Positions 8,464 through 16,122 are shown, numbered from the stretch's first letter. The stretch: 27,098 bases of DNA from Clostridia bacterium (GCA_017560285.1 JAFYOG010000104.1:1-27098); one strand, 5' to 3'. Program-made: numbers and translations. Notes: a model not told the origin generated them from the sequence alone.

Positions 8464-8933
8464 TCTGCGTCCTCTATTTCGTCGGGAGTGAACGTTTCTG
8501 TTGCTTTATCGATGTACAATATACCGTCTAAATGATCTAATTCGTGGCAAAAGCATCTTGCCATCAAGCCCGTGCCCTCGGCTTCGAATTCGTTGCCGTA
8601 TCTGTCTGTGGCGCGCACCTTAACCCAAGAGGGTCTAACAACGCTGCCGTATTTTTCGGGGACGGAAAGGCAAGCCTCAATTTCCTCTTGTTTGCCTTTT
8701 GTTGCAACGATTTCGGGATTAATCATTTCGTATTTTTTATCGTCTATTTCTACAATAACAATACGTCTTAATATACCCACCTGCGGAGCGGCAAGGCCAA
8801 CACCCTGCGCCTTTTCAAGCGTATCGTGCATATCGTCCAGCAACTGTAAAATTCTGGGCGTGATTTCTTCTACTTTTCTGCACTTCTTGCGAAGTGTTTC
8901 GTCGCCTTCTTTTAATATGTTAAGAATAGCCAT
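8460..8933 (-). CDS. def: Peptide deformylase
   Basis: Metalloenzyme that removes the N-formyl group from new proteins. The three family motifs are visible from the chosen start: GVGLAAPQ at 44-51, EACLS at 86-90 (usual form EGCLS, here Gly to Ala beside the metal-binding Cys88) and HELDH at 130-134. At 157 residues it fits the compact type-1 enzymes. An ATG seven codons upstream (8954) has no family match and overlaps the end of priA; the ATG at 8933 has a perfect GGAGG at 8939-8943. It overlaps fmt by four bases, the usual def-fmt pair. Confidence 0.96.
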   Translation of the reverse strand: MAILNILKEGDETLRKKCRKVEEITPRILQLLDDMHDTLEKAQGVGLAAPQVGILRRIVIVEIDDKKYEMINPEIVATKGKQEEIEACLSVPEKYGSVVRPSWVKVRATDRYGNEFEAEGTGLMARCFCHELDHLDGILYIDKATETFTPDEIEDAE

Positions 8934-8938
8934 ATTAG

Positions 8939-8943
8939 CCTCC
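8939..8943 (-). promoter_or_regulatory. Ribosome binding site fixing the def start
   Basis: GGAGG on the minus strand, five bases before the ATG at 8933-8931 and just after the priA stop, selects this start over the upstream ATG at 8954. Confidence 0.8.
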
Positions 8944-8950
8944 AAACTGA

Positions 8951-11422
8951 TCAAATAATTGCAGGGTTTACATCTAAATCTACTTTAACACCCTTAGGAG
9001 CGGTGTTTAACCCTTCTATAAGCAATTCGTTAAAAAATTGTCTTGCAAGTGCATCGTCTTTATATTTTATAATTATGCGATGGCGGTATTTACCCATAAC
9101 TTTATAAATTCCGCTTTTATAAGGACCGAATTTAATAACCTTAATTTTACCTTTATATCCTTTGTCGTACAGTGAAAGCAGGGAAAGGTTAAAGCGTTTT
9201 GCAAATTCTTCGCATTCGCTTTCTTCTGCCGAGGAAATTCCAAATACTGCCATCGAGCAAAAGGGTGGGAACACTACGGCTTTTCTAAGCTGTATTTCGC
9301 TTTCGTAAAATTTCTCGTAATTTTGCGTAGCCGCCAGATTTAAAATTTCATTATCGGGATTATAGGTCTGCAACACAGCGTAGGAATCGTCGCCTGCGCG
9401 TCCTGCTCTGCCCACAAGCTGTGTAACCAACGAGAAGGTGCGTTCACCTGCGCGAAAATCGTCCATATAAAGAGCGCTGTCAATAGAAACTGCGCCTGCA
9501 ATTTTTACGCCGGGGAAATCCAACCCCTTGGATATCATTTGTGTGCCTAACAGAATATCATTCTTTCCCTTTGCAAAAGAATCGATAATTTTCTCGTGGG
9601 AATATTTGCTCCCCGTGGTATCGGAATCCATACGTATAACGTTAATGTTAGGGAAATCCTTTTCTAATTCTTCCTGAAGCTTTTGTGTTCCGAATCCGGA
9701 ATAACTAATATGTTTTCCGCCGCAAACAGGGCAAATTTCAGGTAAAATACTGGTGAAACCGCAATAATGGCAGCTCATTCTTTGGGTAGAACGGAATATG
9801 CCTTCGAAAACGTGGTGTGTAAGCGATACCGAACAATTTGGGCAATTAAACACATAACCGCATTCTCTGCAGGAAATGTGGGAATTATATCCTCTGCGAT
9901 TAACAAAAAGTAACGCTTGCTTGTTTTCGGATTTTGCCAAAAGCAATTCCTTGGTTAACCGTTTTCCTATAAGCTTGCCGCCTGCGACAGTTTCGTCATC
10001 CCGCAGGTCTTCAATAATAACCTTGGGTAATTTTGCTTCCCCAAATCTGTTTTCGAGCTTAAATAGGGAATAATTGCCCTTTTGTGCCTTGTAATAGCTT
10101 TCGATAGAAGGTGTTGCCGAAGCCAACAGCATTAACGCGTTGGAATTTGTACAACGGAATCTTGCAATATCAATGGCGTTGTACTTTGGCTGCATTTCGC
10201 TTTTATAGGTATGCGCCTGTTCTTCATCGATAGCAATAATACCCAAGCGTGTTAGCGGTGCAAATATTGCACTGCGAGTGCCTATTACAACGTCTATATT
10301 GCCTTCTAAAATTTTTCTGTAAGTATCTGTACGTTCGCCTACCGAAAGCATAGAGTGTATGACTGCTAAGCGTTTGCCGAAAGCAGCGGCATAAGATTTA
10401 ACCGCTTGCGAAGCCAAACCTATTTCGGGAAGCAAAATAATAGCCTGCTTGCCGTTTTTTAATACCTCTTTTACCGTTTCGATAATAACGCGTGTTTTTC
10501 CGCTTCCGGTTACTCCAAACAGCAAAGCGCCCTTTGGTTCGCCACTCTTTAAAAGTTCGGTAATACCTTCAACGGTTTTTTGCTGTTCTTCCGAAAGGGT
10601 ATAATCACCCTCGGGCTCAACGTCGTCAAAGGAATACGCTTCTCTGAAAACAGCGGTTTCGCGTCTTTCTGCAATGCCCTTTTTTACAAGGGCGTTTACT
10701 ATAGATGCGGTATAGCCGCCCAATTCCTCGATTTCTCTTACGGTTACGGCAGGGTAGTTAATAAGCATACCCGTTAAACCGCGTTGCTTTTCGGTAAGCC
10801 CTTCTCCGCTTTCTGCAAGAATTGCCGCTTCTTCGTTAGAAATAGCAAGACTGTACGTGTAAAGGTTTTTCTCGTTAAGCTTTTCGGGCACGCGGGTTTC
10901 TTTAAACAGAATTTCGCTTCTGCACAGTGCATCCAAAAGCCGTTTGCATTCTTCACCGTATTCGTTTATTAACTCTCTTTCGGTGGCGATGCCCTTTTCT
11001 TGGATTTTGCGAACGCAAATTTCGCCGGCATCGTTCAAACGGCTTAAATCTCTATCTTCGTTAACTCTATAAACCGTTTCGGTGGAAAGGTTAACGCTGG
11101 GTGGAATAACCGTCTTGAATGCGTTGCCGAACGTGCAGAAAAAGCGTTCCTTCATAAAACTGCAGGTGTAAATAAGCTCCTCGGGAACATCAAACGGGTA
11201 ATGCATAATCTTGTCGATATGCTTAATACGAGGATATTCGCATTCCTCGGCAAAGCCGACAACAACTGCACTTTTGCGTTTGTTTGCGTTTCCGAAAGGA
11301 ACTACAACAACCGAACCGATTTTTATTTCATCCCTTAAATCATAAGGGATAAAATAAGTGTATTTTTTGTCTATGCTGTATGCAATATCGGTTATATATA
11401 CGAAGGCGTACGCTTTTGTCAT
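8951..11422 (-). CDS. priA: Primosomal protein N' (replication restart helicase PriA)
   Basis: 3'-5' superfamily 2 helicase that recognises abandoned replication forks and reloads the replisome. The N-terminal fork-binding domain (about 1-105, including YTYFIPYDL and VPFG) is followed by the helicase core: Walker A GVTGSGKT at 303-310, Walker B as DEEQ at 399-402, SATPS at 435-439, and the QLVGRAGRAG motif near 668-677. All eight zinc cysteines are present: 518, 521, 527, 530, 551, 554, 564, 567. The length of 823 is in range. The start lies eight bases after the rpoZ stop, and no Shine-Dalgarno sequence is visible before it, so translation is probably coupled to rpoZ. The usual coaBC gene between rpoZ and priA is absent. 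Confidence 0.97.
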   Translation of the reverse strand: MTKAYAFVYITDIAYSIDKKYTYFIPYDLRDEIKIGSVVVVPFGNANKRKSAVVVGFAEECEYPRIKHIDKIMHYPFDVPEELIYTCSFMKERFFCTFGNAFKTVIPPSVNLSTETVYRVNEDRDLSRLNDAGEICVRKIQEKGIATERELINEYGEECKRLLDALCRSEILFKETRVPEKLNEKNLYTYSLAISNEEAAILAESGEGLTEKQRGLTGMLINYPAVTVREIEELGGYTASIVNALVKKGIAERRETAVFREAYSFDDVEPEGDYTLSEEQQKTVEGITELLKSGEPKGALLFGVTGSGKTRVIIETVKEVLKNGKQAIILLPEIGLASQAVKSYAAAFGKRLAVIHSMLSVGERTDTYRKILEGNIDVVIGTRSAIFAPLTRLGIIAIDEEQAHTYKSEMQPKYNAIDIARFRCTNSNALMLLASATPSIESYYKAQKGNYSLFKLENRFGEAKLPKVIIEDLRDDETVAGGKLIGKRLTKELLLAKSENKQALLFVNRRGYNSHISCRECGYVFNCPNCSVSLTHHVFEGIFRSTQRMSCHYCGFTSILPEICPVCGGKHISYSGFGTQKLQEELEKDFPNINVIRMDSDTTGSKYSHEKIIDSFAKGKNDILLGTQMISKGLDFPGVKIAGAVSIDSALYMDDFRAGERTFSLVTQLVGRAGRAGDDSYAVLQTYNPDNEILNLAATQNYEKFYESEIQLRKAVVFPPFCSMAVFGISSAEESECEEFAKRFNLSLLSLYDKGYKGKIKVIKFGPYKSGIYKVMGKYRHRIIIKYKDDALARQFFNELLIEGLNTAPKGVKVDLDVNPAII

Positions 11423-11430
11423 GTTAAAAA

Positions 11431-11685
11431 TTAGTCTGTTACGATTGTGTATTCGCCTTCATAAAGCTTTTGAACGGCGATAGAAACGGGCTTTTCGGTA
11501 AGCAAGGGGTTTTCTGCCTTGCTGTCTTTGGAAAAACGATCGTTTTCGTACTTAATTTCTTCAATCGCTTGTTCTTCGTTCGCTTTGTCAATAATGTGTC
11601 TTGCACATTTTGCGGTGGCAATAACAAGCTTATAACGGTTTACCTTGTCGTTGGTAAGGTCTTGAACTGTGGGATAAAGCATCAT
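11431..11685 (-). CDS. rpoZ: DNA-directed RNA polymerase subunit omega
   Basis: Small subunit that helps fold and hold the beta' subunit of RNA polymerase. The core motif NRYKLVIATAKCARHI (residues 16-31) matches the omega signature, and the EKPVSIAVQKLYEGE segment near the C-terminus is typical of clostridial omega. The length is 84. Of the two adjacent ATG codons the first is favoured because a GAGG site sits nine bases upstream of it. Neighbours are remA and priA; guanylate kinase, which normally precedes rpoZ in this neighbourhood, is missing. Confidence 0.93.
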   Translation of the reverse strand: MMLYPTVQDLTNDKVNRYKLVIATAKCARHIIDKANEEQAIEEIKYENDRFSKDSKAENPLLTEKPVSIAVQKLYEGEYTIVTD

Positions 11686-11716
11686 AATTGGTTACCTCGT
11701 TTATTTTTGAAAATTA

Positions 11717-11950
11717 TTACTCGTTAATGGATTTAATAACTGTTTCGGGTTCTTCGGCAGAGCAAATAATATGATCACTGTCGGTAATAATTACCGATTT
11801 GGTCTTTTTGCCGCAGCTTATATCAATAAGACGTCCTGCGTTTTTTGCATCCTGTATAAGTCGTCTTACAGGAAGCGATTCGGGCGATACAACCGAAATT
11901 AATCTGTCACAGTTAATATAGTTGCCAAAGCCTGCATCTATTAATTTCAT
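11717..11950 (-). CDS. remA: RemA-family DNA-binding regulator (DUF370)
   Basis: Small regulator known in Bacillus subtilis to activate matrix and osmoprotection genes by forming ring-like oligomers on DNA. The sequence follows the family closely over its whole 77 residues: GFGNYI near the start, SVVSPESLPVRRLIQDAK in the middle, then DSDHIICSAEEPETV. Its ribosome binding site AGGAG overlaps the TAG of yicC, and there are only 12 bases between the genes, so it is co-transcribed with yicC. In an organism of this type the regulon is unknown, so only the family and DNA-binding role can be claimed. Confidence 0.93.
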   Translation of the reverse strand: MKLIDAGFGNYINCDRLISVVSPESLPVRRLIQDAKNAGRLIDISCGKKTKSVIITDSDHIICSAEEPETVIKSINE

Positions 11951-11962
11951 ACAGCAATGCTC

Positions 11963-12841
11963 CTATTCGATATTTTGAATCTGCTCACGTATTTTTTCTA
12001 CGTAGCTCTTTGCTTCTATAACCGCTTTCGCAATTTCGCCGTCGTTGCATTTAGAACCTATTGTGTTAACCTCGCGGTTCATTTCCTGTACCAAGAAATC
12101 TAACTTTCTTCCTACGGGAACGTTTTCTTTAAGAATTTTTCTAAATTGCGCAAAATGGGAGCTGAGTCTGGCGGTTTCCTCGCTTATATCGGCTTTGTCG
12201 GCAAATACTGCGCATTCGGTAAGCAGTCTGCCTTCGTCATAGGCAACGCCGTCTAACAATTCTTTAATTCTGGCGCGCATTTTTTCGTTGTTTTCTTTTA
12301 CAGATAAAGGAGCGCGTTCGGCGATATTATCACGAATGCCTTCCAATACAGCCAAGTGTCCAAGAAGATCTTCTTCAAGCTTTTCGCCCTCGGCAGCACG
12401 CATTGCGGTAAAGCTGTCGAATGCCTGCTCCAAAACTACCGTAAGAGCCTTGCCCACAGCTTCCATATCTTCATCGGGGCGGGTTTGTACAAAAACCTCG
12501 TTTCTTCCGGCAACGGTTTGAATTGTAACGTCGCCGCCGAGCGAATATCGCTCTTTAATATCTCGAAGAAGATTTACGTAGCTTTCCAGGAATTTCTCGT
12601 TAACAGAAAGCCCGTTATCATCTCCTGCGATGTTATCGATGGAAATGTATATATCCATTTTCCCGCGGGACACGCGAGACATTGCGTATTGCTTAACCGT
12701 TTCTTCCAGGGCAGAGTAGGTGCGCCCCATTTTTATGTTGGTATCTAAATATCGGCTGTTAACCGATTTTACTTCGCAAAGTATATCACGGCCATCTACC
12801 ACCTGGCGGTGTCTGCCGTATCCGGTCATACTCTTTATCAT
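11963..12841 (-). CDS. yicC: YicC/YloC family endoribonuclease
   Basis: Member of the YicC family of RNases, shown in E. coli and B. subtilis to act in RNA decay. The N-terminal signature MIKSMTGYGR, followed by VKSVNSRYLD, and the C-terminal DUF1732 part (HFAQFRKILKE, FLVQEMNREVNTIGSK) are unmistakable. The length of 292 is normal. It is the first gene of a 12-gene minus-strand operon, with a CGGAGG ribosome binding site and a very strong promoter about 30 bases upstream. The association with remA is conserved in Firmicutes. Confidence 0.96.
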   Translation of the reverse strand: MIKSMTGYGRHRQVVDGRDILCEVKSVNSRYLDTNIKMGRTYSALEETVKQYAMSRVSRGKMDIYISIDNIAGDDNGLSVNEKFLESYVNLLRDIKERYSLGGDVTIQTVAGRNEVFVQTRPDEDMEAVGKALTVVLEQAFDSFTAMRAAEGEKLEEDLLGHLAVLEGIRDNIAERAPLSVKENNEKMRARIKELLDGVAYDEGRLLTECAVFADKADISEETARLSSHFAQFRKILKENVPVGRKLDFLVQEMNREVNTIGSKCNDGEIAKAVIEAKSYVEKIREQIQNIE

Positions 12842-12869
12842 AAAGAACCTCCGAAAAATCTATCATATA

Positions 12870-12898
12870 ATTATATCACGCGCGGGTATATTTGTCAA
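12870..12898 (-). promoter_or_regulatory. Strong sigma-A promoter of the yicC-to-pssA operon
   Basis: On the minus strand: -35 TTGACA (12898-12893), a 17-base spacer, -10 TATAAT (12875-12870), with TG one base upstream of the -10 (extended -10). All 12 consensus bases match. It lies in the gap between the membrane protein gene and yicC and points to yicC. Confidence 0.92.
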
Positions 12899-12924
12899 TA
12901 AACATAGGTTTTTATTGCAGAAAT

Positions 12925-13443
12925 TTAATGCTTTGGACCAAATATTTTCGATCTGATTTTAACACTGTATGTGATCGATATGCGTTCTAAAGCAAAATCG
13001 TATGCAATAAAAGCAACGTTGCATAAAGCATAAATAATAATTCCGAAATTTAGGTAATCTTCTTCCAAGCCCAAAAGCTTTTTGCCAATAAATATCATTG
13101 CGGTGAGCATTGTGTTAAAGCACAAAATGCGTACGGTGTACGAAAGCCAAAAGGGTTTAATTTTGTTTAACCATACTTTTACTATAGGGTAAAAGCCGGC
13201 AAAAACCGTAAAAACCACCGCGGCGGTTTTGTTTGGTAATAACAGCATCGAAAGCACCGAGGAGGCGGCATATACACCAAATGCCCAGCCGTTACCAAGC
13301 TCGATAAAGGCTATTAATACGATTATACTGCCGATTGCGGCTGCGCTAAGATCCAACGTTTGAAAAAGCGAACCGACAAATAAAAACACAACGCACAGTG
13401 CGGTGAAAATACCTGCAAGTGCAACCTTCTTTGTATTCTTCAT
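12925..13443 (-). CDS. Small integral membrane protein next to a J-domain protein, function unknown
   Basis: A 172-residue protein with about six hydrophobic segments (near 7-29, 33-50, 55-72, 75-95, 103-122, 135-153). The N-terminus KKVALAGIFTALCVVF resembles the first helix of ECF-type S components, but no substrate motif supports that assignment. The stretches LDLSAAAIGS, LLLPNK and GFYPIVK look like family-defining sequence, and I recall similar unnamed clostridial proteins. The chosen start is the ATG at 13443, which overlaps the TGA of the J-domain gene as TGATG; the longer frame starting at 13476 would run 33 bases into that gene and adds no membrane sequence. No clear ribosome binding site is present, so it is probably coupled. 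It is the last gene of the three-gene operon. Confidence 0.8.
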   Translation of the reverse strand: MKNTKKVALAGIFTALCVVFLFVGSLFQTLDLSAAAIGSIIVLIAFIELGNGWAFGVYAASSVLSMLLLPNKTAAVVFTVFAGFYPIVKVWLNKIKPFWLSYTVRILCFNTMLTAMIFIGKKLLGLEEDYLNFGIIIYALCNVAFIAYDFALERISITYSVKIRSKIFGPKH

Positions 13444-14045
13444 CAGCAACAACGGATAAGGTCGCCGCCCATACATTCACAACAGCAATCGGCACAAAGC
13501 AAGCCTTGGCAAACGTCGCAACCGGAACAACCGCCTGCGTTGTTTGTGTTCATACCTGCATAGGGGCTGGAGCCTGCGCCTCTGCCCAACCGTTGCTGCC
13601 ACATGGAATATTCGCGGTTATAAGGGTCCATAGAGCACGCGGTGTTAATTTCGTTTCTTGCGTCTTGCAACCAACCCTTAGCGTAGTAAACCAAGCCCAT
13701 AAGGAAATGCCATTCGGCGTTGCGTTCTGTCATTCCGTTAAGGATAGTTTCTGCTTCGCCGATTCTGCGGGAATTTATAAGGCTGCGAACACGCGCAAAG
13801 GTTGCGTTTCCGTTATAACCGCCGTTGCTGTTTTGGCTGTTACCGTTATAGGTTCCCGCACGCATTTTTTGTATTTGGTCGTAAGCCTCGTTAATTGCCT
13901 TCATTTTTTCGTCGGCAAGGTCTTTTAAAGGGTTATCGACGTAATTATCGGGGTGGTATTGCTTAGCAAGCTTTCTATATGCTTTTTTAATCTCTTCATC
14001 AGAGGCGTTTTCAGAAACACCAAGTATTTCGTAGGGGTTGCTCAT
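13443..14045 (-). CDS. J-domain protein with TPR-like middle and ten-cysteine C-terminal tail
   Basis: A co-chaperone-like protein expected to recruit and stimulate a DnaK. The J domain is residues 1-63 with the essential HPD at 31-33. A Gly/Asn/Ser linker (64-80) leads to a helical region with TPR character (about 82-150, including EWHFLMGLVYYAKG). The C-terminal 28 residues hold ten cysteines (173, 176, 179, 184, 187-189, 191, 199, 200), and the protein ends in Cys-Cys. This is not DnaJ itself: the G/F region, CxxCxGxG zinc fingers and substrate-binding barrels are absent. The start overlaps the DUF5685 stop as ATGA, and the stop overlaps the next start, so the three genes are tightly coupled. 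The role of the Cys tail is unknown: metal binding, redox or lipidation are possible. Confidence 0.9.
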   Translation of the reverse strand: MSNPYEILGVSENASDEEIKKAYRKLAKQYHPDNYVDNPLKDLADEKMKAINEAYDQIQKMRAGTYNGNSQNSNGGYNGNATFARVRSLINSRRIGEAETILNGMTERNAEWHFLMGLVYYAKGWLQDARNEINTACSMDPYNREYSMWQQRLGRGAGSSPYAGMNTNNAGGCSGCDVCQGLLCADCCCECMGGDLIRCC

Positions 14046-14899
14046 TTTTTGTTTTTCCTTTCGCTTATTCGCTTAACGGCATCTCTGCCGCCCAATTCTG
14101 TTATGTTAAAAATTAATCTGTCAAAGCTGTTTAAAGGTTGATTTGCAGCCAGGGCATAGTAGTTCGAGAACGCATTCAAGCTGTCCCAAAGGGTTTCTTG
14201 AATTTCGTCTTGCACGTTTAAAGCGTTTTGCAAAGAGCCGTATTTTAACAAAAATGGATTATAATTCCCGCTTTTTGCATCGCTTTCCATATCGTCATAT
14301 GCATCTGCCAAATAAATAAATCTGCCTATGTGATATCCGCAATTCTCTGCAATAATTCGTTTTTCGTCCGTTAAACCGTACGACGCTATTTCCTTCATCA
14401 TGGTTGCAAAACCATCTGCGGCGCGGTCGGGGGAAGTGCAGTGTTCTGCTTCCGCCTTGGCAGTTGCGTCTAATCCGCGCTGTACAATATCGGATAATCC
14501 GTCAAAATTGTTCGATTTTTTTCGTATGCGCTTGAAAACGGGCTTGGATAAGCGTTTAAGAAAACGTTTAAAGCCTTTTTCGTCGTTAATATCATCTAAA
14601 ACCTTGCCGTAGGTAAGCAAGCCAAAAGCAGAGCATACGAAGGAATAGCTTTCATCGGCGATGGCACAGTTGCATTTTTTTAATTTATACGGACAACGCT
14701 TTTGTTGCACGCAAACCTTTTCGCCTGTTAACGACATTCTTAACAAAGCCAATAAAACGAAATCGTAATTAAGAAGCCACCTTGTTAAGTGAGAAATGTT
14801 TTTGCCGCCGTACCTGCATAAGCCGCAATATATTGCTTTGTATAATTCGCTGTCTTTAACGTAAAGCTCGGCTTTTACGGGACGTATGTATCCGAACAT
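14042..14899 (-). CDS. DUF5685 family protein
   Basis: A 285-residue, largely helical protein matching the clostridial DUF5685 family, with no known function. The start MFGYIRPVKAEL is the family N-terminus; an ATG 24 bases upstream lacks a good site, while the chosen ATG has AAGGAG five bases upstream. Visible features are a CxxC pair (C25, C28), further cysteines at 63, 69, 76, 78 and 89, a DDxxD at 102-106 and a second acidic patch, DAYDDMESD, at 199-207 followed by GNYNP. Two acidic motifs about 95 residues apart in a helical protein are reminiscent of terpenoid synthases, but that is only a suggestion from sequence. It heads the operon with the J-domain and membrane proteins. Confidence 0.85.
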   Translation of the reverse strand: MFGYIRPVKAELYVKDSELYKAIYCGLCRYGGKNISHLTRWLLNYDFVLLALLRMSLTGEKVCVQQKRCPYKLKKCNCAIADESYSFVCSAFGLLTYGKVLDDINDEKGFKRFLKRLSKPVFKRIRKKSNNFDGLSDIVQRGLDATAKAEAEHCTSPDRAADGFATMMKEIASYGLTDEKRIIAENCGYHIGRFIYLADAYDDMESDAKSGNYNPFLLKYGSLQNALNVQDEIQETLWDSLNAFSNYYALAANQPLNSFDRLIFNITELGGRDAVKRISERKNKK

Positions 14900-14904
14900 T
14901 CTTG

Positions 14905-14910
14905 CTCCTT
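14905..14910 (-). promoter_or_regulatory. Ribosome binding site fixing the DUF5685 start
   Basis: AAGGAG on the minus strand, five bases before the ATG at 14899-14897. It selects this ATG over the one at 14923. Confidence 0.8.
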
Positions 14911-14938
14911 GCTTTATACACATAAAAAATCAAACTAC

Positions 14939-14967
14939 ATTATACCACGAACTTATTAAAAATACAA
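14939..14967 (-). promoter_or_regulatory. Sigma-A promoter of the DUF5685/J-domain/membrane protein operon
   Basis: On the minus strand: -35 TTGTAT (14967-14962), 17-base spacer, -10 TATAAT (14944-14939) with an extended TG element. The -10 is perfect and the -35 matches at four of six bases. It ends about 40 bases before the DUF5685 start. Confidence 0.85.
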
Positions 14968-15104
14968 CCCGTTTTTTAATTTAATTATTTTATTATAAAG
15001 AAAAATAAAAAATATTGTTTAAAACAAAAAAATAAAAAAAGTAAAATTGGAATAGCATGCGTATATAACTTACAAAACTATTTTTCGCTATGGAGTGATG
15101 TTTT
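14968..15104. other. Very A+T-rich divergent intergenic region upstream of dgt
   Basis: This stretch separates the leftward DUF5685 operon from the rightward dgt operon. It is dominated by A and T tracts and contains the inverted repeat TTGTTT-A-AAACAA at 15015-15027, a possible operator. A + strand promoter for dgt must lie here, but I find no convincing -35/-10 pair; TTGGAA at 15047 with TACAAA at 15071 is the best and is weak. The ribosome binding site GGAGTG of dgt begins at 15092. Confidence 0.5.
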
Positions 15105-16103
15105 TTGATAAAAGACAGTATTCTTGCATACGAAAATGCATTTCTTTGCGACAAGGCGTTCCATGTAAAAGACACTAAAGGCCGTGAAAAGCCTGTAACC
15201 GATTGTCCTGTCAGAAGCGAATTTCAAAGAGATAGAGACAGAATTGTCCATTCTAAAAGCTTTCGCAGATTAATGCATAAAATGCAGGTGTTTCTTGCGC
15301 CAGAGGGTGATCATTACCGCACAAGATTAACACACACCCTTGAAGTTGCACAGATTGCGCGAACCATCGCACGTGCTTTAAAGCTTAACGAGGATCTTAC
15401 CGAAGCAGCCGCCCTTGGCCACGATTTGGGGCATACCCCGTTCGGGCATTCCGGCGAACGGGCGTTGAATAAGCTTTTGCCCAACGGCTTTCGCCATAAC
15501 GAGCAGAGCCTTAGGGTTGTAGATTATCTCGAAAACGAGGGCGAAGGTCTTAACCTTACTTACGAGGTTCGAAACGGTATTCTTTGCCATACAGGCAGCG
15601 TTTCCGCCGATACGTTGGAAGGCAGAATTATTAAAATCGCCGACCGTATCGCATATATTAATCACGATATAGACGATGCTGCCCGCGCGGGTATACTTAA
15701 TATTTCCGATATTCCCAAAAGCATTAGTGATGTTTTGGGAACAACCCATAGCCAAAGAATAACCGCACTTGTATCTGCAACCATAAACAACGGTGTAGAT
15801 AACGGAATAGGCTTGGTAGAGCCATATGCACAAGCCATGGACGATTTGCGCGATTTTATGTTCCAAAGCGTTTATATGAACAAAATCGCCAAAAGCGAGG
15901 ACGGTCGGGTTCTTAATATGATAACGTTTTTGTTCGAGCATTTTTCGTCGCACCCCGATGCTATCCCCAACGAATATCTTAAGTATGCCGAAAAAGACGG
16001 TATAGAAGTAATAACAGCAGATTTTATTGCGGGAATGACAGACCGTTATGCATTAGGTTGCTTTAACGAACTGTTTGTCCCCAAGGTATGGCAATATAAA
16101 TAA
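15105..16103 (+). CDS. dgt: dGTP triphosphohydrolase-like HD-domain protein
   Basis: HD-superfamily metalloenzyme that hydrolyses dNTPs to nucleosides and triphosphate, controlling precursor pools. The HD metal ligands are visible: H77 (in RLTHTLE), H106-D107 (GHDLGHTPFGH) and a later Asp in IADRIAYINHD. The segment EFQRDRDRIVHSKSFRRL and FLAPEGDHYRTR are family hallmarks. The length of 332 fits the short dGTPase-like group. The start is a TTG with a GGAG site eight bases upstream; the nearby ATG at 15098 is out of frame. It opens the operon dgt-dnaG-rpoD-pheS-pheT, and dgt before dnaG is common in Clostridia. Confidence 0.93.
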   Translation: MIKDSILAYENAFLCDKAFHVKDTKGREKPVTDCPVRSEFQRDRDRIVHSKSFRRLMHKMQVFLAPEGDHYRTRLTHTLEVAQIARTIARALKLNEDLTEAAALGHDLGHTPFGHSGERALNKLLPNGFRHNEQSLRVVDYLENEGEGLNLTYEVRNGILCHTGSVSADTLEGRIIKIADRIAYINHDIDDAARAGILNISDIPKSISDVLGTTHSQRITALVSATINNGVDNGIGLVEPYAQAMDDLRDFMFQSVYMNKIAKSEDGRVLNMITFLFEHFSSHPDAIPNEYLKYAEKDGIEVITADFIAGMTDRYALGCFNELFVPKVWQYK

Positions 16104-16122
16104 ACAGAAAAGGAGGCAATAA

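Noticed and set aside
11686..11716. Possible gmk pseudogene between remA and rpoZ
   Set aside because: The gap is only 31 bases and holds just the remA-side spacer and the rpoZ ribosome binding site; nothing of gmk remains.
12925..13476. ECF transporter S-component assignment for the small membrane protein
   Set aside because: Only the first helix resembles S components; no substrate-binding motif and no ECF ATPase genes nearby support it.
15015..15027. Inverted repeat TTGTTT-A-AAACAA as a regulator site
   Set aside because: The region is so A+T rich that a short palindrome is expected by chance. It is mentioned in the intergenic entry only.
15378..15953. A 191-codon open frame on the minus strand inside dgt
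   Set aside because: It is antisense to the conserved HD domain of dgt and shows no recognisable protein features.
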